DNA of 7,074 bases from Candidatus Bathyarchaeota archaeon (GTDB taxonomy: Archaea; Thermoproteota; Bathyarchaeia; Bathyarchaeales; DTEX01), in contig JAGGZB010000070.1 of assembly GCA_021162225.1 (NCBI GenBank), forward strand, positions 1 through 7,074, read 5' to 3'. The notes beneath the pieces are model-generated. The model saw only the letters and a program-made list of their open reading frames with translations. It was not told the DNA's origin and searched no databases. Of this stretch, positions 1 through 6,559 are shown piece by piece; the first letter of the stretch is position 1; every line of letters starts with the position of its first letter. The position numbers and the translations under genes were made by a program.

Positions 1-653
1 ATATATGTTCCATTACCATAATCTTTAAGCAGATAATCGTCGCTTGTTGAGGCGTCTCTCCATATCCCGCTGAAAGTCTTATAATAGACTGTTATGTTCC
101 TGCAGAGGGCAGGTGAGCCCTCATTGAAGAGATGTATCGTAACATTAACCACATGTGACCCCGAGATCCATTTTGAGACCGCACTGATCTCAGTATAAGT
201 TGTGATGTTAATAGAGTAGGCGACATCTGCTTCTCCGCTATTGTCGGATAGGCTGAGCGAAAAATCAACTTCAGCGCTTGATATGCCTAAGCCGTCCGTC
301 CCCCAGTGCATCCATAGTCCAGACGAGTATGGTGAATCTTCGCATAACTCGTAACTTAATGAACATTTCCCCGCGTAGTAATGGGACTCAACGAAGGATC
401 TCCATCTCTGAAGATTAATCCTCAACGTCTTGTTCTCTCCTCCGCTGGAAATATTTGCAAGGCTTCCAACTACGAGATTTCGCGAGCCCATCTTAACGTT
501 TCTAATGAAGCCATTAAGCCCCAAGGACCGATCAGCAGAGGATACGCTCTGACTCGTCTCGTAAACATAAAGCATCAAGGAGGATATGGTAAGGGCTATC
601 GCCAAAGCGGCTATGAGAAGAACCTGACCAGAATTATTCCTTGACATATCCAT
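1..653 (-). CDS. Type IV pilin-like surface protein, 3' end outside the window
   Basis: An open frame starts at the ATG at 653-651 and runs 217 codons to the left edge with no stop, so the C-terminus is missing. The N-terminus MDMSRNNSG followed by QVLLIAALAIALTISSLML reads as a nine-residue prepilin leader, a probable cut after Gly9, and a hydrophobic helix that would anchor the protein and pack in a filament core. The rest is a polar ectodomain with six N-glycosylation sequons (NIS, NKT, NIT, NVT, NIT, NGT) and three Cys. The start overlaps the upstream stop by one base (TGATG), and no strong ribosome site is seen, so translation probably depends on coupling. Position -2 is Ser rather than the usual Lys/Arg, and the acidic residue near +5/+6 is absent, so the prepilin call is moderate. 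The filament role is inferred from the signal and the operon. It is the last visible gene of the run. Confidence 0.8.
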   Translation of the reverse strand, partial: MDMSRNNSGQVLLIAALAIALTISSLMLYVYETSQSVSSADRSLGLNGFIRNVKMGSRNLVVGSLANISSGGENKTLRINLQRWRSFVESHYYAGKCSLSYELCEDSPYSSGLWMHWGTDGLGISSAEVDFSLSLSDNSGEADVAYSINITTYTEISAVSKWISGSHVVNVTIHLFNEGSPALCRNITVYYKTFSGIWRDASTSDDYLLKDYGNGTY

Positions 654-1081
654 CACTTCATCCACGATAGTTGAAGTCTAATCACATAAAATCGGAAATT
701 CGATCGATCGACGAGTATATATTGAATCGAAGCGACGCATTTACTATTGATCACCCCGCTGGAAACTGGGCGGTCATTAAGTATATTCGATTCTTCATCG
801 TAGACTGTAAGGTTGAAAGATACGCCGAGAGGCAACGTTACTGAGAGCCTATCTGCAATCTCAGCCCAGTTTCTCTCACTGATCAGTCTTCCGAGATCTC
901 CATCTCTGTCAAGCTGAACGAGAACGTTTAGGCCCATGGTGTACAGAACGTCATAATCACTTAAGTTGTCATATGACATATAGATGGGCCTCGTCAGCAA
1001 TAAAGCAGCGAATACAACTGCGACTGCGAGGAGAGCTTCTAAAGTGCGCACCTGCCCCTTTTTATTCATAAGGATCTTCAT
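653..1081 (-). CDS. Small prepilin-like protein (142 aa)
   Basis: This is the clearest prepilin in the window. It begins MKILMNKKG, a nine-residue basic leader ending Lys-Lys-Gly, then QVRTLEALLAVAVVFAALLL. The expected cut is after Gly9, giving a mature end with Gln+1 and Glu+6 and a hydrophobic helix of about 18 residues. A small ectodomain of about 110 residues with two sequons follows. A frame upstream allows a start at 1105 (150 aa), but that ATG has no ribosome site. The ATG at 1081 has AGGTGATCC ten bases upstream and gives the ATGA overlap with the 354-aa gene, so it is preferred. Its stop overlaps the next start by one base. The likely role is a minor pilin or pseudopilin of the system encoded upstream; this is inferred from the signal and context, and no named family is recognised. 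Confidence 0.82.
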   Translation of the reverse strand: MKILMNKKGQVRTLEALLAVAVVFAALLLTRPIYMSYDNLSDYDVLYTMGLNVLVQLDRDGDLGRLISERNWAEIADRLSVTLPLGVSFNLTVYDEESNILNDRPVSSGVINSKCVASIQYILVDRSNFRFYVIRLQLSWMK

Positions 1082-2142
1082 GATCTCCAAAGGATCACCT
1101 CGCATTCATAGATTGCAGAGTTAATTGTAACGAGAAAGCGAGATGAGAACGAATCTGCCAGCTGATATTTGCTGGTGAAGCCTAATCCGAAGTCTAGGGG
1201 GATTTGAGGGTAAGAAACCCACTCTGCGAAACACTCCGATGAGCTCGCGTTCAATCCGGTTCCAACAAGGATCATGAGGCTTTCATCCAGAATCTTCGGA
1301 ATAATGAAGTACTGGGTTGCCGAGTTTCCTTCAGTCTCCGTCAGATTAAATACATAATTATAGGTGAAGACCATGGCATGCAGAATCTTATTAGAAGAAT
1401 TTAGGTCGGCTCTTAATGTATAATTTAATGGACTAAGTAGAGCGTATTTTCCCTCGAAACTGGGCGGATTTACTGAGTTATGCGCAAAACGATGGACAGT
1501 ATATGAGAGCACCTTCGGCTCTGCCTCAGCGAAGACTATCAATAGGGCAGTTCCGCTTAGGCTCTTCGGCAATGAAAATTCGATTAATCCTTCGCCTAAG
1601 CTTGAAGTCTGAGAGGAGCAGCTAACAACGTAATCTTCTATTACAGCGTAGCACTTTAGAGAGGCCTTAATTGGGAAATTGGATCTCTCAGCTACGATGT
1701 TAAATCGGTATGTTATGTCGGAATCGTTTTCCTCTCTTGACATCAGATTCACGGTGATGTTAAATAAGGATTTAATTATGATTCTAAATGGCTTATCTTT
1801 CACGTTTAACGAGTTGAATGCCTCGAGGAAGCTTAGGTTATACACGTTCTTCTCGTTCAGCCGTGTAACTTTGTCAATATCAAGTTCAAAAGGCACTGGA
1901 GAGTTCTCCCTCGCCAACCCGAAGATAACCATGGACTCGTTAACGTTTGATCCCCAAGAAGCGGGCGTTCCATCTTCAATGAGCATATATTCCGCCAGAA
2001 TTAGATTTGCTTCCACTTCATGATGAGAAGCCTGGTATTTGAGAAAAGGCTGAATAGCCACGAATACGCTGGCCATCGAGGCTAGGGCCAGGCAGATCAT
2101 GATTGACGATGCGAGCAGCGTATCAAGCGAAGTAACTGGCAT
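1078..2142 (-). CDS. Single-pass ectodomain protein of a type IV pilus operon, leaderless pilin-like (354 aa)
   Basis: I recognise no named family. The protein starts MPVTSLDTLLASSIM and continues into a hydrophobic helix to about residue 30. Roughly 320 polar residues follow, with eight N-glycosylation sequons and a beta-strand-like hydrophobic pattern, as expected for a glycosylated domain outside the cell. There is no basic leader and no Gly cleavage site. Upstream in frame the codons reach TAA with no ATG, GTG or TTG between, so this start is the earliest possible. After Met removal (Pro follows) the end PVTSLD aligns with the processed QVRTLE of the 142-aa protein. It sits one base after the platform gene stop and overlaps the next gene by four bases (ATGA). 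The upstream GGGGAT is only a weak ribosome site, so coupling is likely. Its possible role is a large minor pilin, tip adhesin or assembly factor; the role is inferred from context. Confidence 0.75.
   Translation of the reverse strand: MPVTSLDTLLASSIMICLALASMASVFVAIQPFLKYQASHHEVEANLILAEYMLIEDGTPASWGSNVNESMVIFGLARENSPVPFELDIDKVTRLNEKNVYNLSFLEAFNSLNVKDKPFRIIIKSLFNITVNLMSREENDSDITYRFNIVAERSNFPIKASLKCYAVIEDYVVSCSSQTSSLGEGLIEFSLPKSLSGTALLIVFAEAEPKVLSYTVHRFAHNSVNPPSFEGKYALLSPLNYTLRADLNSSNKILHAMVFTYNYVFNLTETEGNSATQYFIIPKILDESLMILVGTGLNASSSECFAEWVSYPQIPLDFGLGFTSKYQLADSFSSRFLVTINSAIYECEVILWRS
1092..1100 (-). promoter_or_regulatory. Strong ribosome-binding site AGGTGATCC for the 142-aa prepilin-like gene
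   Basis: On the minus strand the site reads AGGTGATCC, complementary to the conserved archaeal 16S 3' end. It lies ten bases before the ATG at 1081, inside the last codons of the upstream 354-aa gene. A GGAG copy closer to the start (three bases away) may also contribute. It decides the start at 1081 over the one at 1105. Confidence 0.7.
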
Positions 2143-2143
2143 T

Positions 2144-3649
2144 TCACAATATCCCCATTACTAAGTCAATAATATTCTGTGAGAGGAGGAGAGATACAAG
2201 TGCGGTGAAAGATAGGAGGATCGAGTATTTGAATCCGGCTGCGAAGGCTCCCTGAGTAACTTTACCTATGAAGAATCCTGAAAGCCATGACTGGAAGATT
2301 ATTGCGCATGAAAATAGGGCCATCTGTGACTCGAGAGTCGGCAATGCGGGTCCGCTTACGCCTATTGTTGGAAGATGTGTGACTACGTAGAACGTGAACG
2401 TGAACGTTAATGCCATGAGGATGGTCCAGATAAAAGGCAGTATTACATAGGGTTTCAGCATCTCTCTTTTATTCTTCTCAATATCTCGGATCTTCTCGCT
2501 GTATGATGCTAGGAGATCGAGAGCTTCAGCTGGTCCACCGCCCACCTCTATTGTCTCAATCAATATTAGAAAATCCATTAGGACAGGCCAGCTTCTAAGA
2601 CGGCTTTTCAGGTCTGTGAAGATGCTTCTTAGCGGAACTCCCCATTCGATCTGATTCACTATTCGCTTTAGGATCTCTCCAAAGACGCCATAGCCCTTTC
2701 TCGTCGCTGCTTGAAACATGCTCTTTTCAGGGGGCATCCCCGTCTTTCTGTTCTCGCTTACATCCCGAAGGAAACTTGGTATTGACTCTTCAGCTTTAAG
2801 ATTGACCTTTATGATCCTTGAATATTCAATCGCGGGGAAAATGGAAACTAAAGAAAGAGAGAGCATGGTTATGATTGGCACTACATAATTCAGCAGTGAT
2901 CCTATGTGAATGAAAGGCAACGTGGCGTTAATCGTCTCTTGAATGGAAGAGATTGAGGAGACAAAAGCTTCCCTTATTTCCGGAACTAGGAAGACTCCCA
3001 GCAGCATAGCCAGCCCCATAATCGCTGATGGAATAGCCTTCAAGTAGATGCGCTTTATATTAATCAGTGTGCCTCTCCGAGATAGATGCGCGAAAGCCAT
3101 AAAGACGACGGAGGCTAGAGGCATGAAAAAGAAGAGCACGAGATATACAAGTATTTGTCCATTGAAGACGAATCCTAGAGTGGCTGAGAAGGATGACAAA
3201 GAGACAACGGCGATGAGGATGTAGACGCTCATTAGGACCAGTAACACAGCCATGTATGCTTCTACAAGGGTCTCCAGTCTCTCAATTGAACGAACTGCGG
3301 CAGCCGCCCGAATATCGAAGATCGATTTTAGCTTGCTTTTCAGATAATTTGTTACGCTTCCGCCGCTTTTAACTGTAGAGACGTAGCCCCTCAGGAAATC
3401 TCCGTAATTCTCTGAGATCGTCTCTTCCGCCCTCTCCTGCATTGCAGATAGGGGATCAATGTTCAATACCTCAACTCGTCTGACTATCTCGTTCGATTCT
3501 TTCTGTATGAATGGAAGGAGATCAACAAACCTTAACCTTTTAAAGCTCTCGTAGGGAGAGACGCCGCAGGAAGCCATGAGAGTAATAAGCATAAATGCGA
3601 AGGGGAGCTCTTCATCCTCGGCCCTTTCAGATCTAAGCCGAAGCTTCAT
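2144..3649 (-). CDS. Type IV pilus/archaellum platform membrane protein, TadC/FlaJ-like (501 aa)
   Basis: This is the inner-membrane platform on which the ATPase acts to assemble the filament. The sequence shows two cytoplasmic T2SSF-type helical modules: residues about 15-130 (FMLITLMASCGVSPYESF) and about 286-398 (SIPSFLRDVSENRKTGMPP, then WGVPLRSIF and IEVGGGPAEAL, a typical second-module pattern). The first is followed by about four membrane helices (132-151, 165-188, 205-223, 253-273), the second by three (400-424, 442-462, 474-497). The fused two-module form and the length of about 500 residues fit archaeal FlaJ/TadC relatives rather than separate bacterial TadB and TadC. The start abuts the ATPase stop (TAAATG), with GAGGAG five bases upstream. 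The basic N-terminus MKLRLRSER is cytoplasmic. Family assignment is strong; whether it serves a pilus or a pseudopilus secretion device cannot be told from this gene alone. Confidence 0.94.
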   Translation of the reverse strand: MKLRLRSERAEDEELPFAFMLITLMASCGVSPYESFKRLRFVDLLPFIQKESNEIVRRVEVLNIDPLSAMQERAEETISENYGDFLRGYVSTVKSGGSVTNYLKSKLKSIFDIRAAAAVRSIERLETLVEAYMAVLLVLMSVYILIAVVSLSSFSATLGFVFNGQILVYLVLFFFMPLASVVFMAFAHLSRRGTLINIKRIYLKAIPSAIMGLAMLLGVFLVPEIREAFVSSISSIQETINATLPFIHIGSLLNYVVPIITMLSLSLVSIFPAIEYSRIIKVNLKAEESIPSFLRDVSENRKTGMPPEKSMFQAATRKGYGVFGEILKRIVNQIEWGVPLRSIFTDLKSRLRSWPVLMDFLILIETIEVGGGPAEALDLLASYSEKIRDIEKNKREMLKPYVILPFIWTILMALTFTFTFYVVTHLPTIGVSGPALPTLESQMALFSCAIIFQSWLSGFFIGKVTQGAFAAGFKYSILLSFTALVSLLLSQNIIDLVMGIL

Positions 3650-5239
3650 TTAGACTCCTCCCATACTCATCGCTTCTTCATAGACCGCTTCGGGATCATT
3701 GTAAAATCTTGTGAGAAACTTTGCGATTCTCCGGCAGCTCCTCACGTTCTTCGCTAATAAGTATCTGAGCACATTCTTCCGCCGTTCAAATTCCTCATGA
3801 ACATACTCTACTGGAAGACCCCATTTATCAGCTATTTTGGCGAACAAATAGCTATTTTGAAGATCGTCGATGTACTCGTCAGATGAACTGTCCCATATAA
3901 AGACATCGTGAATCCGCTTAGCGTCTATGATCTCCGAGACCTTGACGAACTTTCTTCTAGAGCGGCGCCGCTCATAACCGACTAAGATGGGGGCCTTAAC
4001 ATGCTTAACTGAGATCACACAGTTCATCAGTGGAATGATGTTGTCCGGTATGTTCATAGGAGGCTGTGTCAGCCTTTTTATGGCTGTTTCAGCATCTTCA
4101 GCGTGCATAGTGCAGAGCCCGCCATGTCCAGTGGCTAGGGCTTGAAAAAGAACATATGCTTCCTCGCCCCGAACCTCTCCTACGATTATCCAGTCAGGCC
4201 TATGCCGCACAGCCGCCTTTATCAGGCTATAGAGGGAGATCTCTCCGGCGCCTTCCACGCCGAAGCCTGCACGCGCAATTGTTGAAACCCAGTTATCCCT
4301 TAAAAGATTTATTTCAGCGACTTCTTCTACTGTTATTATCTTTTGTTCGGGATGAATCAAGCTGGCAATAGCGTTCAGCGCCGTCGTCTTGCCCGCGCCA
4401 GTAGCGCCTATTATCATCGATGAGAACTTATTCTCGCATAGAAGCCAAAGATACGTTGCAACCTCTAGGCTGATAGTCTCGTTATTGATTAAGTCAATGA
4501 TTGATAGTGGATCTTCTCTAAACTTTCTTATTGTGAAGCTTGTTCCTAAGGGGGTAACTTCATTCCTATAATAGACGGCGAGTCTATGCTTTCCAGGCAG
4601 AGTAGCATCGACGGTTGGATACGCTACGCTGACATGTTTTCCTGCTCTATGAACCAGCTTCATAACGAAATTGTCTAACTCTTCCTTATCGTCAAAGTAT
4701 ATGTTGGTCTTTATGTTCTCGTATTTTCTATGCCAGAGATACACGGGTCTACCAACGCCGCTGCAGCTTATATCTTCTATATTCGGATCAGCCATTAAGG
4801 GATCTATCTTTCCATATCCAGCTATGTCTCTCTCCAAGTAATACTCGATCTTCCTCATGCTGATGCTCGATAGACCCTTCAATAAGTTCTTGTGCTTCTC
4901 AATAATCTTGGGAAATTGTCTCCTGAATGATTCCAGAGGGCTTTCTTCTTCTAGCGGAGCTTCGAGACTTGCCTCTAGAATCTCCTTTATCTTTGCATAC
5001 ATCTCTTTCTCTTGATTATCGAGCGGAATCTCGTCTACAATATAAGAAATATCGCCAGTATCTTTCTCCTTGATTATTAGGGCGTAGGAGAATGGAGGCT
5101 TTAAGGGATAATTGTCGAGGACTTGAATATCATCGGAGACTGGTTCTCGCTTAACTTTTAATGCGGCTATCAAATCCTCTACTGAAAGCTCCTCACGTAA
5201 TTCCTTTCTTTCCTTCTTTTTCTTATGCTTCGGCATCAT
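3650..5239 (-). CDS. Type II/IV secretion system ATPase, FlaI/TadA/VirB11-like (529 aa)
   Basis: This is a hexameric cytoplasmic ATPase that powers filament subunit assembly at the platform protein. An N-terminal domain (about 100-270) carries the usual GYGKIDPLMADPNIEDI segment at 141-157 and YPTVDATLPGKHRL at 207-220. The catalytic core has Walker A GATGAGKT at 278-285 (Lys284), an Asp-box position TVEEVAEI at 303-310, HRPD at 346-349, Walker B IIVGEVRGEE at 351-360 (Glu355), and the His box GHGGLCTMHAED at 371-382 (His379). All catalytic positions are present, so it should be active. The first 20 residues are very basic (HKKKKERK). The start could be ATG 5239 or the adjacent ATG 5236; GGGGAGG ends four bases before the first and seven before the second, so 5236 is slightly favoured (528 aa). 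It overlaps the 154-aa gene by 17 or 14 bases. Length and order fit archaeal filament ATPases. Retraction versus extension cannot be judged. Confidence 0.97.
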   Translation of the reverse strand: MMPKHKKKKERKELREELSVEDLIAALKVKREPVSDDIQVLDNYPLKPPFSYALIIKEKDTGDISYIVDEIPLDNQEKEMYAKIKEILEASLEAPLEEESPLESFRRQFPKIIEKHKNLLKGLSSISMRKIEYYLERDIAGYGKIDPLMADPNIEDISCSGVGRPVYLWHRKYENIKTNIYFDDKEELDNFVMKLVHRAGKHVSVAYPTVDATLPGKHRLAVYYRNEVTPLGTSFTIRKFREDPLSIIDLINNETISLEVATYLWLLCENKFSSMIIGATGAGKTTALNAIASLIHPEQKIITVEEVAEINLLRDNWVSTIARAGFGVEGAGEISLYSLIKAAVRHRPDWIIVGEVRGEEAYVLFQALATGHGGLCTMHAEDAETAIKRLTQPPMNIPDNIIPLMNCVISVKHVKAPILVGYERRRSRRKFVKVSEIIDAKRIHDVFIWDSSSDEYIDDLQNSYLFAKIADKWGLPVEYVHEEFERRKNVLRYLLAKNVRSCRRIAKFLTRFYNDPEAVYEEAMSMGGV

Positions 5240-5687
5240 CTTTCCTCCCCAACACTATTTGGGGAACATCACCCTTAATCGAGCAGTTAAGTTGAGCTAT
5301 TGAGTATCGGCTCTCGAAGGTTCCGGAGGCAGATATCTTTCTAGGCAGATAGATGCGGCATTCCCATCCTTCTGTTCTAGAGTTGATACCGAAACCTCCT
5401 TCTATCCACGCCGAGGAAGAGTCATTAGCTATTCGAATCCAATAATACTGATTTCCGATCCTTGATGGCATCTGGAATTTCAGAGTTAACGTGGCGTTGT
5501 TTTCTGTGAGAAGTAATAACGCGTAGGCGACTTTAGACTCGATCCTCTCTAACACATTTTTAAGTTCTTTTATCTCAGATGACCGCTTTAGCAGTCCACA
5601 GTATGAATTTATTGACGCCGTTAATATTATGCCAATAATAGATAACGCCAACAGAGAATGAAGGTAATCAATAGAGTTTGAGGGCAT
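5223..5687 (-). CDS. Small single-pass protein of the pilus operon, leaderless pilin-like (154 aa)
   Basis: No named family is recognised. The protein starts MPSNSIDYLHSLLALSIIGI, giving a hydrophobic helix at about residues 9-28. A charged helical stretch at about 33-58 (KRSSEIKELKNVLERIESK) could extend the helix as in type IV pilins or form a short coiled coil. A compact ectodomain with three sequons (NAT, NDS, NCS) and three Cys (30, 109, 135) follows. There is no leader or Gly cleavage site, and the frame upstream reaches TAA without ATG, GTG or TTG, so none can be added. After Met removal the end PSNSID matches the pattern of PVTSLD in the 354-aa protein. The start overlaps the upstream stop by one base (TAATG), with a strong AGGAGGT nine bases before it. 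Its overlap with the ATPase gene points to a core, stoichiometrically linked component, perhaps a minor pilin or pseudopilin. The function is inferred. Confidence 0.75.
   Translation of the reverse strand: MPSNSIDYLHSLLALSIIGIILTASINSYCGLLKRSSEIKELKNVLERIESKVAYALLLLTENNATLTLKFQMPSRIGNQYYWIRIANDSSSAWIEGGFGINSRTEGWECRIYLPRKISASGTFESRYSIAQLNCSIKGDVPQIVLGRKDDAEA
5244..5250 (-). promoter_or_regulatory. Ribosome-binding site GGGGAGG for the ATPase
   Basis: The site reads GGGGAGG on the minus strand, inside the end of the 154-aa coding region. Spacing is four bases to the ATG at 5239 and seven to the ATG at 5236. The longer spacing is the more usual one, so the second Met may be the true start. Confidence 0.6.
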
Positions 5688-6490
5688 TATACGCTTACCT
5701 CCTCCACCTTCACGTTACAAACGAATATCTCAAGCCTAACAAAAGTGAAAGTCTCTCCGCTTGAAAGCGGCAGGGCAACCTCCTTAGTTTTCCCATCAAT
5801 TGTCACTTTGATGATGGCTGAGGGAACTGGTTCTGTCAAATTATATGTCTTAACGCAACTTGCAATATTCAAGCAACGAATCCTCAATCGGAATCCACCA
5901 GTAAAGAGAAGATCCTCTGAAGAGTTCAGGTTAATAATGAATATTCTAATGACGTTTATTTGCCCATTCTGCGAGGAACTGGTGAAAGAAGTTACGAGGG
6001 GACGGTAACCCAGGTAGATCTCTTGGGAGCCATTATGAACCCGTATGTACATTTGAGCCATTCCTAGAAAGCTCTGATTCACAACTGGATTAGCATCGCC
6101 ACGCAGATACGATCCGACCTCATTGATGTCAGTTGGTGGAACCTCATATCTCAAGTAGCCGATTGAGGAGTTAAAGATAATCTCTGATGAAGATCCTATT
6201 GAAACATTTATTGTCAGCATACGATCACCGGGATACGTCTCGAACTTTCCTCCATAGCCGCAAAACTCTTTAACCACAGAGGACCCGGGAGACCAGCTTA
6301 TTGAGCGAATCGCATTTTCCAGAGATAGCATATCCTGCTTAGCCGCGGCGTATTTGATCCTACTTGATTTTACACTCACCGAAGAGATGGAAACATAATA
6401 CGTTGCCACTATAAGGATAGTAAATGAGAAGATTAGAAATGAGAGTGAAACGGGAGTTGCGAGACCTTTATTTGAATTATTGCCTCTCAT
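5687..6490 (-). CDS. Prepilin-like membrane-anchored surface protein (267 aa)
   Basis: The N-terminus MRGNNSNKG is a nine-residue leader ending Lys-Gly, followed by LATPVSLSFLIFSFTILIV, a hydrophobic helix to about residue 32. This is the pattern cut by archaeal prepilin peptidases (PibD/FlaK type), with the likely cut after Gly9. Residues about 35-65 are helical and polar, continuing the pilin-like stalk. The remaining 200 residues are a beta-rich ectodomain with six sequons and four Cys (77, 206, 212, 258). No acidic residue sits near +5. GGTGA lies six bases before the ATG and supports this start. It is the first gene of the tightly packed run and overlaps the next by one base. No family name can be given. 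It could be a minor pilin or a filament-associated adhesin; surface location is well supported, the specific role is not. Confidence 0.78.
   Translation of the reverse strand: MRGNNSNKGLATPVSLSFLIFSFTILIVATYYVSISSVSVKSSRIKYAAAKQDMLSLENAIRSISWSPGSSVVKEFCGYGGKFETYPGDRMLTINVSIGSSSEIIFNSSIGYLRYEVPPTDINEVGSYLRGDANPVVNQSFLGMAQMYIRVHNGSQEIYLGYRPLVTSFTSSSQNGQINVIRIFIINLNSSEDLLFTGGFRLRIRCLNIASCVKTYNLTEPVPSAIIKVTIDGKTKEVALPLSSGETFTFVRLEIFVCNVKVEEVSV
5697..5703 (-). promoter_or_regulatory. Ribosome-binding site AGGAGGT for the 154-aa gene
   Basis: The minus strand reads GGAGGAGGT ending nine bases before the ATG at 5687. It lies within the final codons (Val-Glu-Glu-Val) of the 267-aa gene. It is among the strongest ribosome sites in the window and supports the Met-Pro start that leaves this protein without a leader. 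Confidence 0.65.
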
Positions 6491-6496
6491 AACCCT

Positions 6497-6501
6497 TCAC
6501 C
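6497..6501 (-). promoter_or_regulatory. Ribosome-binding site GGTGA for the 267-aa gene
   Basis: The minus strand reads GGTGA six bases before the ATG at 6490, matching the archaeal anti-Shine-Dalgarno. If the TATA-like tract further upstream were the promoter, transcription would begin near 6495, which would exclude this site. Use of this site therefore favours a transcript that starts farther upstream. Confidence 0.5.
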
Positions 6502-6507
6502 ACAAGT

Positions 6508-6539
6508 TAAAGAAGGATATAAAAAGGGAGGAGAGAAAG
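6508..6539 (-). terminator. Pyrimidine-rich tract after the pilin-like gene: possible terminator or attenuator
   Basis: In the 69-base gap between the two rightmost genes the minus strand is almost pure pyrimidine (CTTTCTCTCCTCCC, then TTTTTATATCCTTCTTT). Archaeal transcription commonly stops at T-rich tracts without a hairpin, and no clear hairpin is seen. Partial termination here would let the first gene be made in excess of the machine genes. The embedded TTTTTATAT (6525-6517) also resembles a TATA box, but a purine-rich BRE is missing, and the implied start site about 25 bases downstream would nearly touch the ATG. Terminator is therefore preferred, with modest confidence. Confidence 0.4.
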
Positions 6540-6559
6540 CAACGTTATCGATGACTCGC

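Noticed and set aside
381..644. Plus-strand frame of 87 codons
   Set aside because: It lies wholly inside the minus-strand pilin-like gene 653-1, has no ribosome site and encodes no recognisable protein; it is a shadow frame.
700..711. Palindromic run TCGATCGATCGA
   Set aside because: It is inside a coding region (Val-Asp-Arg-Ser), occurs once and has no associated feature; most likely chance.
1679..2023. Plus-strand frame of 114 codons
   Set aside because: Antisense to the 354-aa gene, low-complexity Ser/Leu-rich translation and no partner genes on that strand.
4156..4571. Two plus-strand frames (4156-4371 and 4389-4571)
   Set aside because: Both are antisense to the strongly conserved ATPase core, whose coding is beyond doubt; their Leu/Arg/Pro-rich products are typical shadows.
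3650..5239. Naming the ATPase as archaellum FlaI
   Set aside because: FlaI, TadA and pilus ATPases share all visible motifs, and no FlaH or archaellin cluster is present, so a specific gene symbol is not justified.
5745..6008. Plus-strand frame of 87 codons
   Set aside because: Antisense to the 267-aa gene; no start signal and no recognisable domain.
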